A stretch of DNA of 64,000 nt. Source: Desmodus rotundus (lineage: Eukaryota; Chordata; Mammalia; Chiroptera; Phyllostomidae). Location of the stretch: positions 10,197,082 through 10,261,081 of the forward strand of contig NC_071397.1 of NCBI RefSeq assembly GCF_022682495.2, given 5' to 3'. How positions within the stretch are numbered: position 1 is the first letter of the stretch; each line of letters opens with the position of its first letter. Of this stretch, positions 10,501 to 20,615 are shown piece by piece. The position numbers and the translations under genes were made by a program. Under the pieces are notes generated by a model that saw nothing but the letters and a program-made list of their open reading frames with translations, did not search any database and had not been told where the DNA came from.

Positions 10501-13500
10501 GCAATTAGCCCAGGAATTAGAGGAGAGACTAACGAAGGACCGAAATGATGTAAGATTTTTTCTCTATTCCAGGGGTGAGATTTGGGGTTTAAAACCAGTT
10601 TAAATATCTTACCTTATAGAGTAGAAAAAAAGATACAAAAAAAATCAGCTGAGAAATATTAAGAAATCATTTATCTTCTTCCATAAAACTCAACGATCTT
10701 CAAAAGCCTGCTTCTCCAAACATAGACTATTCTTTCATTACCGTTTACCTCTACCTTTGTGTATACTTCTTTATCTAACCACTCCCGCTGCCCTGAACAT
10801 AAGGTGGGTCTTTACGAGAGTAAAGAGCCACTAAGCAGGACATTTAGGGGTTAGACTGTAAATTACTGGACTTAAACCTAGTGCATATGACCCTGGCTGG
10901 TATGGCTCAGTGGACTGAGCGCCAGCCTGTCAATTCCTGGTCAGGGCACGTGCCTGGGTGGTGGGCCAGGTTCCCAGTTGGGGGCATGCAAGAGGCAACC
11001 AGTCAATGTTTCTCTCACACATCTCTCCTCTTTCTCCCTCTCTCCCTTCTCTCTAAAAGTTAATTAATTAATTAATTTTACAAAACCTAAGCAAGTAAAA
11101 CCCAGTCCGTGTGACAAAGAAGTACTGATAGTTTAAGAGGCAGAGTACTAAGTGAGAGACTTGACATCTGAAGATTCATTTCTTTATCCACTCTTCCAAA
11201 AAAAACCCTTTTTTACTGATGTATATTTTTTAAAGATTTTTTTATTTATCTATTTTTAGAGAGAGAGGAAAGGAAGGAGAGAGAGGGAGAGAAACATCAA
11301 TGTGTGGTTGCCTCTCATGTGCCCCATCGCTGGGGACCTGGCCTGCAACCCAGGCATGTGCCCTGACTGGGAATTGAACCAGCGATCCTTTGGTTTGCAG
11401 GCCAGCACTCAATTCACTGAGCCACATCAGCCAGGGATTACTGATATATATATATTTTTACATACCATAAAATTCACTTGTTTAAAACAATTCACACATT
11501 TACAGTATCCAGTTCAGTACTTCTAGTGTTTTCCAGTTGTTCAACTATTCCACAGTTTAAGAACATTTTCATCATCCAAAAGGAAATCCTGTCCGTACAG
11601 CAGTTACTCTGCCAATCCGAGGCAGTTACTAAGTCTCCTTTCCGTCTCTACAGAAGTATTCTGGACAGTTCATGTAAATGGAGTAATACAGTGTGTAGCC
11701 TTTTATGCGTGGCTTGACATCTTTAAGTTAACGTAAGATTTTTAGGTTTACCCACATTGTAGCACGTATCAGTACTTTATTCCTTTATATAACTGAATAA
11801 TATTCTATTATATAAATATTTCCACATTTTGTTTACCTATTCATCAGTGAATAGATGTTTGTTTCCACTTTTTGGCTACTATGAATAATGTTGCTATGAA
11901 TGTTCATCTACGGATTCTTGTGTAGACATATGGTTTTCATTTCTCTTGCTCCTGTATCCCTAGGAGTAGAATTACTGGGTCACATGGTCACTCCGTGTTT
12001 AGCATTTTGAGGCTGTTGCTGCACTGTTTTACATTCCCAGCAATGTGAGAGGGTTCTAATTTCTTTATGCTTTTGTTATTGCCTTTTAAAAATTTTTAGC
12101 CCTATTAGTAGGGGTGATGAAGTTTGTGGTTTTCAGGTGCTTATCGGCCATATTCTTTCTTATCCTTTGGGGAGGAATGTCTATGGAGATCCTTTACTCA
12201 GGTTTAAATGGGTTGTCTCTTTATTGTGTTTTAAGGGTTCTTTATATATTCTGGGTACAAATCACTTGTCAGATATATAATTGGCATTTTTTTCCTCCCA
12301 TTCTGTGGGTATTTTTTTTTTTTTCATTTTCTTGATGGTATCATTTGATGTGTCCTTCCCTTTTGGAACATCTGGGAGTCCTACACATCAACTGTATACT
12401 GGAAGGTATCATCCAGAACTACCTGTATGTGCTCCTTTTTCACTGAATTGGTGGTGGTTATTTGTTCTTTGGTGAATAACATAAAGAGGGGTATGATCCC
12501 AGTTGTGTTGTGGGCCTATTTGACTTTGCCCAGTAGGTGTAGCCCTGTTCCCATCTCCATAAGCCTCTGAGACTCCCCATGCTGTTGATATGCAGTAGGG
12601 ATGCCTGAGAAAGTTCATCCATCTTTTAAGCTTAAAAGAACTTTATGCCAAAAATAATCCTAGACATAGACTATCATATCATTTTACTTTAAAATATTCT
12701 ACTGGCTTTCCTTCACACTTAACTCATGTGTGGATTTTTTTATTCTATAATGACCAATGTGATTTGGTCTCTGGCTTCTTCTCTGACCTCATTTCCTATC
12801 CTCTCTCCCTTACTCCTCTTTAGTTTCTGCTCCACTGGCTCCTTTCCCTTTTATTTAACACACCAACCAAACTCTCACCTTAGCACTTGTGTACCTGCTG
12901 TTCCTTCAGCCTGGAGAATCTTTGCTCTTATATTCTTATTTACTCAGGTCTGGGCTTAAATATAAGAGGGTAGCTGGGGAAGGCAGAGGCTGCTGATATA
13001 AGAGGGGACCTTCCTCAGCTACCCTGGTATATCAGCAGCCTCCAGAACTCTGCCTTACTCTGCTTTTTTCCATAGCACTTTGTAGTCATTTCTATTACAC
13101 GTCTACTTGTTTATTAACTGTAGCTCCTACTACAAGATGAGATCCATTAGGGCCTGGACTTTATTTTGTTCTATCCTGTGTCTCTAGATAGGGCCTGATA
13201 TGTAGTAGGCATATACTTATGCTTGAATGGTTTTAGTCAACAAGGACTCCTTTGTAATTGCCAATGTGTATTCTCTCAAGATATGCAAATCTGTAGGTAT
13301 TTGCAAAATGTACAAAATTACAAATTGTATTTTTACTCCCTAAAATGCTGGTTTGGCTGTATTTGCCTAGGGGTGTTTCTGCTCACTAATATCTTTTGAT
13401 TTTGAGGGGAGCCCAATAATAGAATTTTTAATCTTCTTCTATTCTGCCTCTTGATCTTTGTTTCTTAGTTTGCTTTGCATCTAGAGTATTCAGACGCCCC

Positions 13501-16500
13501 AGCTGGTGTGGCTCAGTGGGTTGAGTGTGGGCCTGCGAACCAAGAGGTCGAGGTTCAATTCCCAGTTAGAGCACATGCCTGGGTTGCGGGCCAGGTCCCC
13601 AGCGGGTGGGGGGGGCACGAGGGCAACCACACATTGATGTTTCTCTCCCTCTCTCTCCTTCTCTTCCCCTCTCTCTAAAATGAATAAATAAACTCTTTAA
13701 AAAATGTAAAACGTATTCAGATACTTAGATTCACTGAAAGGTGAACTGATGACCTTGCTTCTGGAGGCAGGCTCACTACACTGTCTCTTCTAGTGATAGG
13801 CTGTAAACGGGGGGTGCGAGTGAGAACTTCTGCTGTTATTAAACACAAGAGCATCAGGGCAGGTTAAAGAATAGACCCACTACTCGATCTTGATGTCCTA
13901 GCTTGGAACTTCCTTCCAGACAATTACTTATACGAGCTCTTAAGTCACAAAATAGAATATAGTACTGTAGGTATTTGTTATAAGCTTCCTGCATAGACAA
14001 TATAAAAAAGCATTCAGAAGAGTCCATTTTCATTTATTCTGTCCCATTCCCATCACCTATGGAAATTTCCTAGATATTCTAATAATCCATCATCCAAATT
14101 ATATCTTCTCCAATTTCTTCTATTAAAAAATAGCGCAATTTAAAAAAAATTAATTAAACTTGACTATTTCCAAATCATTCTGTCACCCTAGTTCTTTTAA
14201 TGTCCCCTTGAAGCAGAACCACTCTGGGTTCTATTCCTCTGCGTTCCATTGCCCACCACTGGTAAAACTGTGACTCCCAATGCCAGAGTCTTATGAAAAG
14301 GAATGGAACTATTTATTCAAAAGTTATACAGGTTTAGAATAATGGCAGAATTCTACCATTAAATCCCACTTCCTTTAGAAACCCAAAACACCCATAATCA
14401 CTCAGTCCTGCCTCCTTTTGCCAAACCAGGCCAGTCAGGGGTGCCATCACTCAGGAAAATAGAAGTCTATGTAGCATTGTTGGGCAGATTCCTGTCTGTA
14501 TTCCGGTTTTTTCCAGTCATCCATTCTTGGCTAGGCTCCTGCTCTTAATTCAGAACAGTGTAGCCCCTCCTCATGGTGGGCTGGTGGGGGTCCTTCTGCA
14601 TCTTTTCAAACCACGTGGCCAAGACAGCCTTTTCTGCTCCCAAGCTGTATGGTTAAGAGAATATGGCTGCCCCACATTTGGGTTTAAATCTTGGCTCTGA
14701 TCTTCCTCCAAAACCCCATTTCTGACTCCTCCCACAAAGGGTTACACCTACTAGTCCTCTGGTTTCTTCTGCCTTTCTCTGCTTCCAATATTAGTCTGGG
14801 CAGTCTCTCCCTTGTGATGTGGGAATCGCCTCTGGTAACCTACCTCCTGGCTGCATCATGGGTTAGAGTCCTGCCTGGTCTCTCTGGTTGTTAGCATTAC
14901 TAAAACACTGGCCAAGTTCTTTAGATACACAAAGGAACTCTCAATGGCCCTGTTCCGATTCCCCTTCCCCCAAGCCAGGCTAGTGGGGGATCTGGGGACC
15001 TCTAGCTCAGCACCCCATTACACTCTCACCGAGTTCAGTATACAGAATCCAGATGCTCATGGTAACTCTAGTTCTGTTCTCAATCCTCTTATACCCACAG
15101 AATGACAGGGTAGCCACGCAGCTGGCCGTGAGCATTCGTGTACAAGGAGACAAACGTCTCAGCAGTCTGCGCCGCTGCTGTGCCCTTACCCGCTACGATG
15201 CTCACAGGATGAGCCGCGACGCATTTGCTGTCATCAGGAGCTGTAATACTTCAGGAATACAAACCGAATGGTGAGTCTCTTTCTAGCTCATCTGCTCAGA
15301 AGAGACTTATATCCTGTCTTGCTCTAAACTCGCTCTACATAAGCTTTCCAGCCGGGATAGGTTCTTTGTGACTGGCCAGCAGGACCTATTACAGAAGGGA
15401 AGGGTCACGCACAAAGGAGAGAACACAGTAGAAACAACAGAAAAAAGGCAGATCGGCTGCAACTTCTTTGACTACGTCTGGTACAGTCCAGTTCCCAGGG
15501 GTAGGTTTGAGATTCAAAGTGAATCAACACCGCCCTGCCCTGGCCAGGTGGCTCAGTTGGTTAGAGCATTGTCCTGACACACCAAGGTTGCGGGTTCGTT
15601 CCCCAGTCAGGGCACATACAGGAAACCACCAATGAATGCATAAGTAAGTGGAACAACAAGTCAATGTTTCTCTCCCTCTCTCTCTCAAATTAATAAAGTT
15701 TTTAAACATTAAAAAAAAGAAAAAATACTATCCTTACCTGTATCAATTTGCAATAGTCTGGGGAATGACCATTTGCACCTGGGAGTACAGAATTCAAGTT
15801 TCAAGAATATAGCACACTTGGGAACTTCTTTCTGAACTTTTTCATTTTTCCATCTTCCTTGATAGTGAAACTGACCCATATTCATCGATAATCTCTAACA
15901 CCTCAACTCAGTTACAAGCTCCACTAGTATAATACCAATTGCCATATTATAATAAACTTCAGTTGATCATGAAAAATAACCAAATATATGATTGGAGTGT
16001 GTTCATTTACTGTCCAGGTATTATTTTCAGTGTTGGAATCCTTTAACTATTTAACGTAGCCTGTTACATTTAAAAAATAAAAGTATTCCAAATTCACACT
16101 GGAAATATAATTATGTGAGGAAAATAAATTGGTTATTTATTTAGAGACCTAGACTGAAGATTATAAGAAATAAGTTTAGTTTAACCACGTAAGTTATTAA
16201 TTATCTAAATATATGGGCCAACACTATTATATGTACAAAGACTACTATATAGTCTTTGTTTTTAGAATAATTAACTTTACAACCTGGTATATTTATTTTC
16301 AAAAATTGAATATTTTTACTGAACAAAATGACAATGGTGATACTGTGTTCATATGAAACCTTAAAAATTGACAGACTATAATAGATATATTATTCACCAC
16401 GAGCTTGAAACCTACTGATAGAGAAACATCAAAATTATCTGATTGTGAGATTCCCCAAGCATGAAACTGGAGGACAGTGAGATACTGTTGTAATAATTTT

Positions 16501-18077
16501 AAAATAGCATTCACTCTTTATGTCTTTGAGGGACTAATCTGTATGTAAAAGCACATTTCATCTTCTGAAATTCAACTCATGTGCCAATTTACTTGAGTAA
16601 TTAGACATAATGAGGAACTTTGGAGCAGAAATTTCTTGAAATGTTTCTGTGACTAGGAGAGGTAACCAAAAGCCATTGTGGAATTTCATTTTCCAGAACC
16701 TCCAGAGCTGAGAGCCCGTCAGCGTTAGAGTTAGGTGGTGCCCTCTTAAAAAACAGGAGAATGGGTAAGAGGCTGTGTTCAGGAGTCTCTCTAGTCTAAA
16801 TATTCTAAAAGCCTTTTTGTTGCCCTGAGTAAAATTTCTTGTCCTAACCCTGAATTACAGCAGCTCTGAAGCAGCATCGTAGGAAAACAATGGCACCGAG
16901 CTGTCAGGGACTCCCTCTTATACACGTGGAGCTTGGCTCACCAAGTCAGCGATTCTCAAGGAGTGGTCCCGAATCAGCAACATCAACACCCGCTAGGAAC
17001 TTGTTAGCAAGGCAAATTCTCTGCCCATCCCAGATTTATTGAATCTCTATTGATCTGATACACCCTGAAGTGTGAGATCCAATGCAGTAAGAATCTCCTG
17101 CTGTGGCAGAACCAGAATCCCAGTTATTTGTCATTCAGATCTGTGACCTGGTGCTAATCTTGTTCTCATACTTTCCATACAGGTCCCCTCCTCTCACGAT
17201 GCTTTTCCTCTGTGCTACCAAATTCTCTGCCTCTGCCTCTTCGTCTTGCACAGACATCACGGTCTTCTTGAGTAACGACTCGAGTTCTCTGCCAAAGGTG
17301 CCAGTTGCCAGTCCAGAAACTAAGACCCAGGGAAGTAGCCCATCGGTAACAGGCACTAAGAAAGCAGCCACTTCTCTGGAATCATTTTTCCAAAAAGCTA
17401 CAGAAAAGCAGAAAGTCAAAGAGGCTTCACTTTCATCCCTCACTGCCACTTCCCAGGCCCTCAAGAGCAATTCACCACTGAAGCTCTCGTTACCTTTCCA
17501 AACCAGCCGTACTACAGGAATCGAGCCCTTCTTTAAGCAGAAAAGCCTGCTTCTGAAGCAGAAGCAGCTTAATGATCCTTCGGTTGTCATCCCTCCTCAA
17601 AATCTGCAGTCTAGCCCTAAAAAGTTATCAAAGTATTTTCCAACAAAGTATCCTGATTCTGCCCCCGTCTGTGAAGAGGTTTTGAAGCTTGAATCCTTTA
17701 AAGCAACTCCTGCAGAGATGGATTTGGTCCAAAAGAGCCAGAGCAGGCTTGCCTCTTTAATCTCCCAGTCTGCTCTGGAGGGGGCTCAGAAGGCAACTAC
17801 CACCCCAAGCCTGCTGCCTACCGAGGACCAAGTGCCCTGTGAGAAGTGTGGCTCCCTGGTACCCGTGTGGGAGATGCCGGAACATATGGACTATCATTTT
17901 GCACTGGAGTTGCAGAAATCCTTTTTGCAGCCCCACCCCTTTCACCCCCAGGTTGTTCCTGCCAGTTCTCCTCAAGGCAAAAGAAATCCCAAGAGCCCTT
18001 TGGCCTCTAGTAATAAACGCGCTCGGCCTGAGGGCATGCAGACCTTGGAATCATTTTTTAAGCCATTAACACCCTAG
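4360..18077 (+). CDS. POLH: DNA polymerase eta, 3' part of gene (coding exons 5-11)
   Basis: POLH is a nuclear Y-family polymerase that copies past UV cyclobutane dimers; its loss causes xeroderma pigmentosum variant in humans. The window holds seven exons joined as 4360-4529, 6365-6468, 8014-8133, 9795-9918, 10484-10549, 15101-15270 and 17183-18077; every junction is GT-AG and the phases agree. The joined frame gives the end of the palm/thumb region (GAVIVEEMRAAIE, SAGISHNK), the little finger (RVQGDKRLSSLRR, RYDAHRMSRDAF), a long Ser-rich linker, a UBZ ubiquitin-binding zinc finger (CEKCGS ... EHMDYH) and a C-terminal PCNA-binding PIP box (MQTLESFFKPL), ending in TAG. Exons 1-4, which carry the start codon and most catalytic carboxylates, lie outside the window. 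No frameshift or premature stop is seen. The linker differs from human much more than the folded parts do. Identification is by protein similarity recalled from the human sequence. Confidence 0.97.
4900..5103 (-). mobile_element. Ves-type SINE
   Basis: Reverse copy in POLH intron 5: aaaaagattttatttattt, a purine-rich block, gggaatcaaaccagtgaccc and gaaccacaccagccaagg. Confidence 0.9.
5296..5463 (+). mobile_element. Ves-type SINE
   Basis: Forward copy in POLH intron 5: GGCTGGTGTGGCTCAGTGG, TTCGATTCTCAGTCAGGGC, a pyrimidine tail and AAATAAATAGAATC. The central block between box B and the tail is shortened. Confidence 0.9.
5464..6364. other. POLH intron 5 remainder, nothing recognised
   Basis: AT-rich intronic sequence without a supported exon or identifiable repeat, apart from a short GT run near 6281. 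Confidence 0.6.
6365..6468 (+). CDS. POLH: POLH coding exon 6
   Basis: The acceptor is actgcag and the donor is AT|gtaagt. The 104 nt encode VLAKLACGLNKPNRQ and what follows, up to MPINK plus two bases of an Ile codon completed in exon 7. The 3' end of this exon and its donor region have a second, degraded copy at 4063-4179. Confidence 0.96.
6640..6945 (+). mobile_element. Old L1 3' UTR fragment
   Basis: This looks like the mammalian L1M-type 3' region: catttttattgtggaaaac, acatacaattcaccac, caccaactcctcgctccc and atataggtggaatcataca. It is heavily mutated. Confidence 0.7.
6946..8013. other. POLH intron 6 remainder, nothing recognised
   Basis: No exon is supported. The stretch 7400-7680 (phrases such as GGCCTCAAAGGCCAGGCTGA) may be an ancient repeat, but I cannot name it. 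Confidence 0.5.
8014..8133 (+). CDS. POLH: POLH coding exon 7
   Basis: The acceptor is ttttgttag and the donor is GG|gtaagt. The 120 nt encode RSLGGKLGASVIEILG through SHFGEKN, the DNA-contacting helix-hairpin region of the thumb. Confidence 0.96.
8290..8508 (+). mobile_element. Ves-type SINE
   Basis: Forward copy in POLH intron 7: ACCCTGGCTGGTGTGGCTCA, TTCAATTCCCGTTCAGAGC, a full central block, a CT-rich tail and AAATAAAATT. Confidence 0.92.
8604..8752 (-). mobile_element. Ves-type SINE, 'TGGTTAGAGC' subfamily
   Basis: Reverse copy: gagagagagagagggaaac, then gatgatgctctaaccaact and gagctactggccaggg. It belongs to the same head type as the copy at 573-711. Confidence 0.8.
8777..9465 (+). 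mobile_element. Mariner-type DNA transposon, internally deleted
   Basis: Terminal inverted repeats read ATATATGAGGTCTGTCCAGA on the left and TTCTGGACAGACCTCATATA on the right, next to TA. The 689-bp span is about half a full mariner. Between the ends an open stretch (8985-9323) keeps mariner transposase text: NAPAHASGLVQSF, KHQITQVTQP, PLKGKRFQ and DEIQENMKGQL. The motif normally written HDNA reads HSNA here, the segment after TQP is out of frame with the expected protein, and the N-terminal half is missing. It is a dead copy in POLH intron 7. Confidence 0.88.
9795..9918 (+). CDS. POLH: POLH coding exon 8
   Basis: The acceptor is ttttattag and the donor is CAG|gtaggc. The 124 nt encode SWLYAMCRGIEHDPVKPR through TALATREQ, the thumb-to-little-finger transition. 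Confidence 0.96.
10484..10549 (+). CDS. POLH: POLH coding exon 9
   Basis: This short 66-nt exon (22 codons, VQWWLLQLAQELEERL through DRND) has a long T-run acceptor ending tag and the donor GAT|gtaaga. It forms a helix of the little-finger domain. Confidence 0.96.
10889..11078 (+). mobile_element. Ves-type SINE
   Basis: Forward copy in POLH intron 9 with ACCCTGGCTGGTATGGCTCA and a (TTAA)n-like end. Part of the region before box B is deleted. Confidence 0.9.
11231..11437 (-). mobile_element. Ves-type SINE
   Basis: Reverse copy, nearly full length, starting taaagatttttttatttat and ending gagccacatcagccaggg. It abuts L1-derived sequence. Confidence 0.92.
11438..12350 (+). mobile_element. Old L1 3' UTR, long fragment
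   Basis: Recognisable L1M 3' text: accataaaattcacttgttt, ccacattttgtttacctatt, tttggctactatgaataatg, agaattactgggtcacatgg and cattcccagcaatgtgag. It is diverged and non-coding. Confidence 0.78.
12690..13245 (+). mobile_element. L2 LINE 3'-end fragment
   Basis: L2-like phrases include cctgctgttccttcagcctg, GAGATCCATTAGGGCCTGG and GGGCCTGATATGTAGTAGGC. The middle (12968-13043) carries an unusual crossing inverted repeat that does not fit the L2 pattern. Confidence 0.7.
12968..13043. repeat. Crossing inverted repeats (A-B-A'-B')
   Basis: Arm A (gggtagctggggaagg, about 12968-12983) pairs with A' (ccttcctcagctaccc, about 13009-13024). Arm B (gaggctgctgatata, about 12986-13000) pairs with B' (tatatcagcagcctc, about 13028-13043). 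The order is A, B, A', B', so the two pairings interleave and are not nested. Confidence 0.85.
13498..13699 (+). mobile_element. Ves-type SINE
   Basis: Forward copy in POLH intron 9: CCCCAGCTGGTGTGGCTCAG, TTCAATTCCCAGTTAGAGC, CT-rich tail and AATAAATAAACTC. Confidence 0.92.
13700..15100. other. POLH intron 9, 3' remainder
   Basis: No exon or clear repeat is supported. It is a mix of AT-rich and CT-rich sequence running up to the exon 10 acceptor at 15100. Confidence 0.5.
15101..15270 (+). CDS. POLH: POLH coding exon 10
   Basis: The acceptor is acccacag and the donor is TG|gtgagt. The 170 nt encode NDRVATQLAVSIRVQ through SGIQTE, the core of the little-finger domain that holds the template. 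Confidence 0.97.
15538..15702 (+). mobile_element. Ves-type SINE, 'TGGTTAGAGC' subfamily
   Basis: Forward copy in POLH intron 10: GCCCTGGCCAGGTGGCTCAG, TTGGTTAGAGCATTGTCC, GGTTCGTTCCCCAGTCAGGG, a CT-rich tail and TTAATAAAG. It clearly shows the second subfamily head. Confidence 0.92.
15703..16930. other. POLH intron 10, AT-rich stretch
   Basis: No exon is supported. It contains a perfect short hairpin at 16235-16259 with 10-bp arms (acaaagacta / tagtctttgt) and a 5-nt loop. Confidence 0.5.
16935..17085 (-). mobile_element. MER5-like hAT fragment
   Basis: Phrases such as agcgattctcaaggagtgg and caacacccgctaggaacttg are typical of MER5A-type non-autonomous hAT elements. Family assignment is from memory and the strand is uncertain. 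Confidence 0.55.
17183..18077 (+). CDS. POLH: POLH terminal coding exon (UBZ and PIP box)
   Basis: The acceptor is ttccatacag and the first base completes a Trp codon. The 297 codons cover the end of the little finger (SPPLTMLFLCATKFSAS), a Ser/Lys-rich linker with internal FF motifs (SLESFFQKA, EPFFKQKSLL) that resemble secondary PIP or REV1-interacting sites, the UBZ finger and the final PIP box, then TAG at 18075-18077. An open frame continues upstream to 17103, but that stretch is intron. Confidence 0.97.
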
Positions 18078-18789
18078 GTGCTGTCCTCAGGCTGGCTGCA
18101 GTGTTTTAATATTTCATCTATAACCTGGGAAATGGAAATATGTTTACTTTTTAAGGAAATTCATAACTATAAAAATTTTATAAGAAGAATAATTTGGTTA
18201 AATGCTGAATTTAGGCTCTTATCTCTTCACAGGCATGGATGCTAATTTCACTGCAAATAGAAATGTAAAAATTTGTCTTCCGGAGATACACCTGCTTTGT
18301 GTTTTTAATCATGAAGTGTTTAGGGAGGCAGGGTCAAATAGTCACAGATGCGTGGGCCCTGAGCCTTGGAGATGTGGTCCCTGATCTGACACTGCCTCTT
18401 CTACTGAAGTGCATGGCCTCGAGCAAGTCACTTTCCTCATCTTTGAGAGGAGCAAGATTGAGATAATGCCTTCCAGAATACTGAAGATGAAGGACAATTT
18501 CTTAAAGTACTGTAGCACAGAAGGAACTAAGTAAAAAAGTTTTTAAAAAAAAAATGTTCTACCTCTGTGACAGGCTTCTCAATAGGTACTGAATTTCATA
18601 CAGGCAAACTGTGTGGATAGCCACAGTTCTAGCCATTGGCCTTCTACCTCTTGCGTTTTGTTCTCATGTACCAGGTTGTTACTGGAGCAGTCCAGGAACC
18701 CTGTTTAGACTGGGTAAATCATGACCAGAACTAGATTACCCCTAGGCCTTTGCTACAGCATCGGAGGCCATTTTAACAGGTTTTACAGA

Positions 18790-18885
18790 ACTTGTTAAGA
18801 TGGTCTCTGCTGCATCTCCACCCCAGCTGAGTCAGAATCCGTATATTAACAAGATTCCTCAGGGTGTTACCTTAAAGTTGGAGAA
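18790..18885. mobile_element. MER5-like hAT fragment
   Basis: Contains ctgagtcagaatccgtatat and ttcctcagggtgttac, resembling the MER5A end region. Confidence 0.45.
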
Positions 18886-20398
18886 ATGCTGATCTAGAAG
18901 ATACCAACAGCTGGCCAGGTTTGTAAAGAGCATTTTCTTAAACCCTGGAGGACAAATTTAAAGGGTAGGTATTTATTTGGGCCTTCGGGGTCACTGGTGT
19001 GCTCCCCTCTTCCCCGCTTAACTGACTACTTAGCTTAGGGTTTTAAGTTGCTGTAGCTTTTTGCACCTTCAACATTTCCAGTGCTGTATTCTTCTTCTCT
19101 GCTCTCATATGTGGAAAGCTAGCTTTTTTTTTTTCCTTTTCTGATATGGGGGACCTTGCGTGAAACTGAAGATGAACCCAGGTAGGTGGTAGTGAGGGAG
19201 TGCAGAAGTAGGGAGAACGGTGCACAGATTTCCTCTGGATACATCTACAAAAACCAATGGCTTTTTAAGCTTATTTATAAACTGGGGGGTATGTTTTTAG
19301 TTTGAAGGAGGAGGAAAACAATCGAAAACCACTAGGTCTAACAGGAAATTTCTTCTCCAGAAATATTGAAATGTCTAATAAAAGACAGTATTTACTGTGT
19401 ATATGGTCCTTTCCCTACTAGGTCTGTGGTTTCTTGGAGGCAAGAATTCTTCACGGTGCCTTGCACATAATAGATACTTAGTATTCATTAGATGAAACGT
19501 ATAATGAAAAGTTGCAGGTGGTTACCAGAACTGGGAAAATAAAAATATACATACTACTGGGGGACTGAGGCAGGGGGCTGTCTTCTACAGTCTTTTATCC
19601 CCCTAAATGTCCCCTTGCCCTGAAGTGAGTGGCTCACTGGAGTTCCTGGAGATGTGTCACTAAGTACTGAGCGGATTTTCCAAAATTTCCCTTCCTAATC
19701 CAGGAAGAGTTTTTAGAAATCTTTTTTAAATAAAAAATGCATTTTTGTTCTTTAACAGGTGATTGTATGCAGCTTTCATATTTCAAATCCACTTATGACC
19801 TTAAAAAGTTGCTTTAATTCAGTGGTTTATAAGAATGAATTATGCCAGGATGTCACCGTGCTGCCTCTGTTGTCATTGATAGCAGCCAGAAGCCCAACGG
19901 GGGTCCTGCTGGGAGCTTATTGATAGGAGCTTGTGGAGAAGCAACAATGGCAAGAGGGTATTTAGACTGTAAATACTGAGAATTTATGAGGATTACTTGA
20001 AAGTTTTGGTTTGGATGAGGCGACTCTTCACTAACCTACAAACTCTGAAGACCTTTGAGACACTTGCTCCTATTCGTGGGCAGTGGCGTTAAACCCATGC
20101 AGGGCCTCAGAAGTGATGCCCTTCGGGCTCCTCAGCCCTCCTGCTAACGCTCCTCTCCTGGCTCCCTAGCAATGTGCTCTAGCAACAGGGGACTTTTACT
20201 TTGTGCTGGCAGCTGGAGATGAGCTCTTTGGTGGCTCTGCTGCCAACTTTCTGGAGTGCCTCCTGGTATAAAAAGGTACACTTTGTATTAAGTTTGGACT
20301 TTACTCCTTCGCCTCCCCTCACTTGGGAACAGTGGTGTGATTAATCTGTCATTTGTTTGGTGTATGTTATTTCTTTACTTGGCTTATTGAGACGTTGT

Positions 20399-20615
20399 AC
20401 CCTGGCTGGTGTGGCTCAGTGGATTGAATGTGGGCCTGTGAATCAAAAGGTTGCCAGTTTGATTCCCAGCCAGGGCACATGCCTGGGTTTCAGGCTGGGT
20501 CTACAAGTTGGGGGGTGTGCTAGAGGTGACCTGTTGATGTTTTTGTCACACATTGATGTTTCTCCCCCTTTCTTTCTCCCTCCCTTCCCCTCTCTCTAAA
20601 AATAAATAAAACCTA
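20399..20615 (+). mobile_element. Ves-type SINE
   Basis: Forward copy downstream of POLH: ACCCTGGCTGGTGTGGCTCA, TTTGATTCCCAGCCAGGGC, CT-rich tail and AAATAAATAAAACC. It supplies an AATAAA on the plus strand inside the presumed 3' UTR. Confidence 0.92.

Noticed and set aside
17103..17182. POLH last-exon frame extended upstream to an ATG-like start
   Set aside because: The stretch lies before the ttccatacag acceptor, and protein similarity begins exactly after it.
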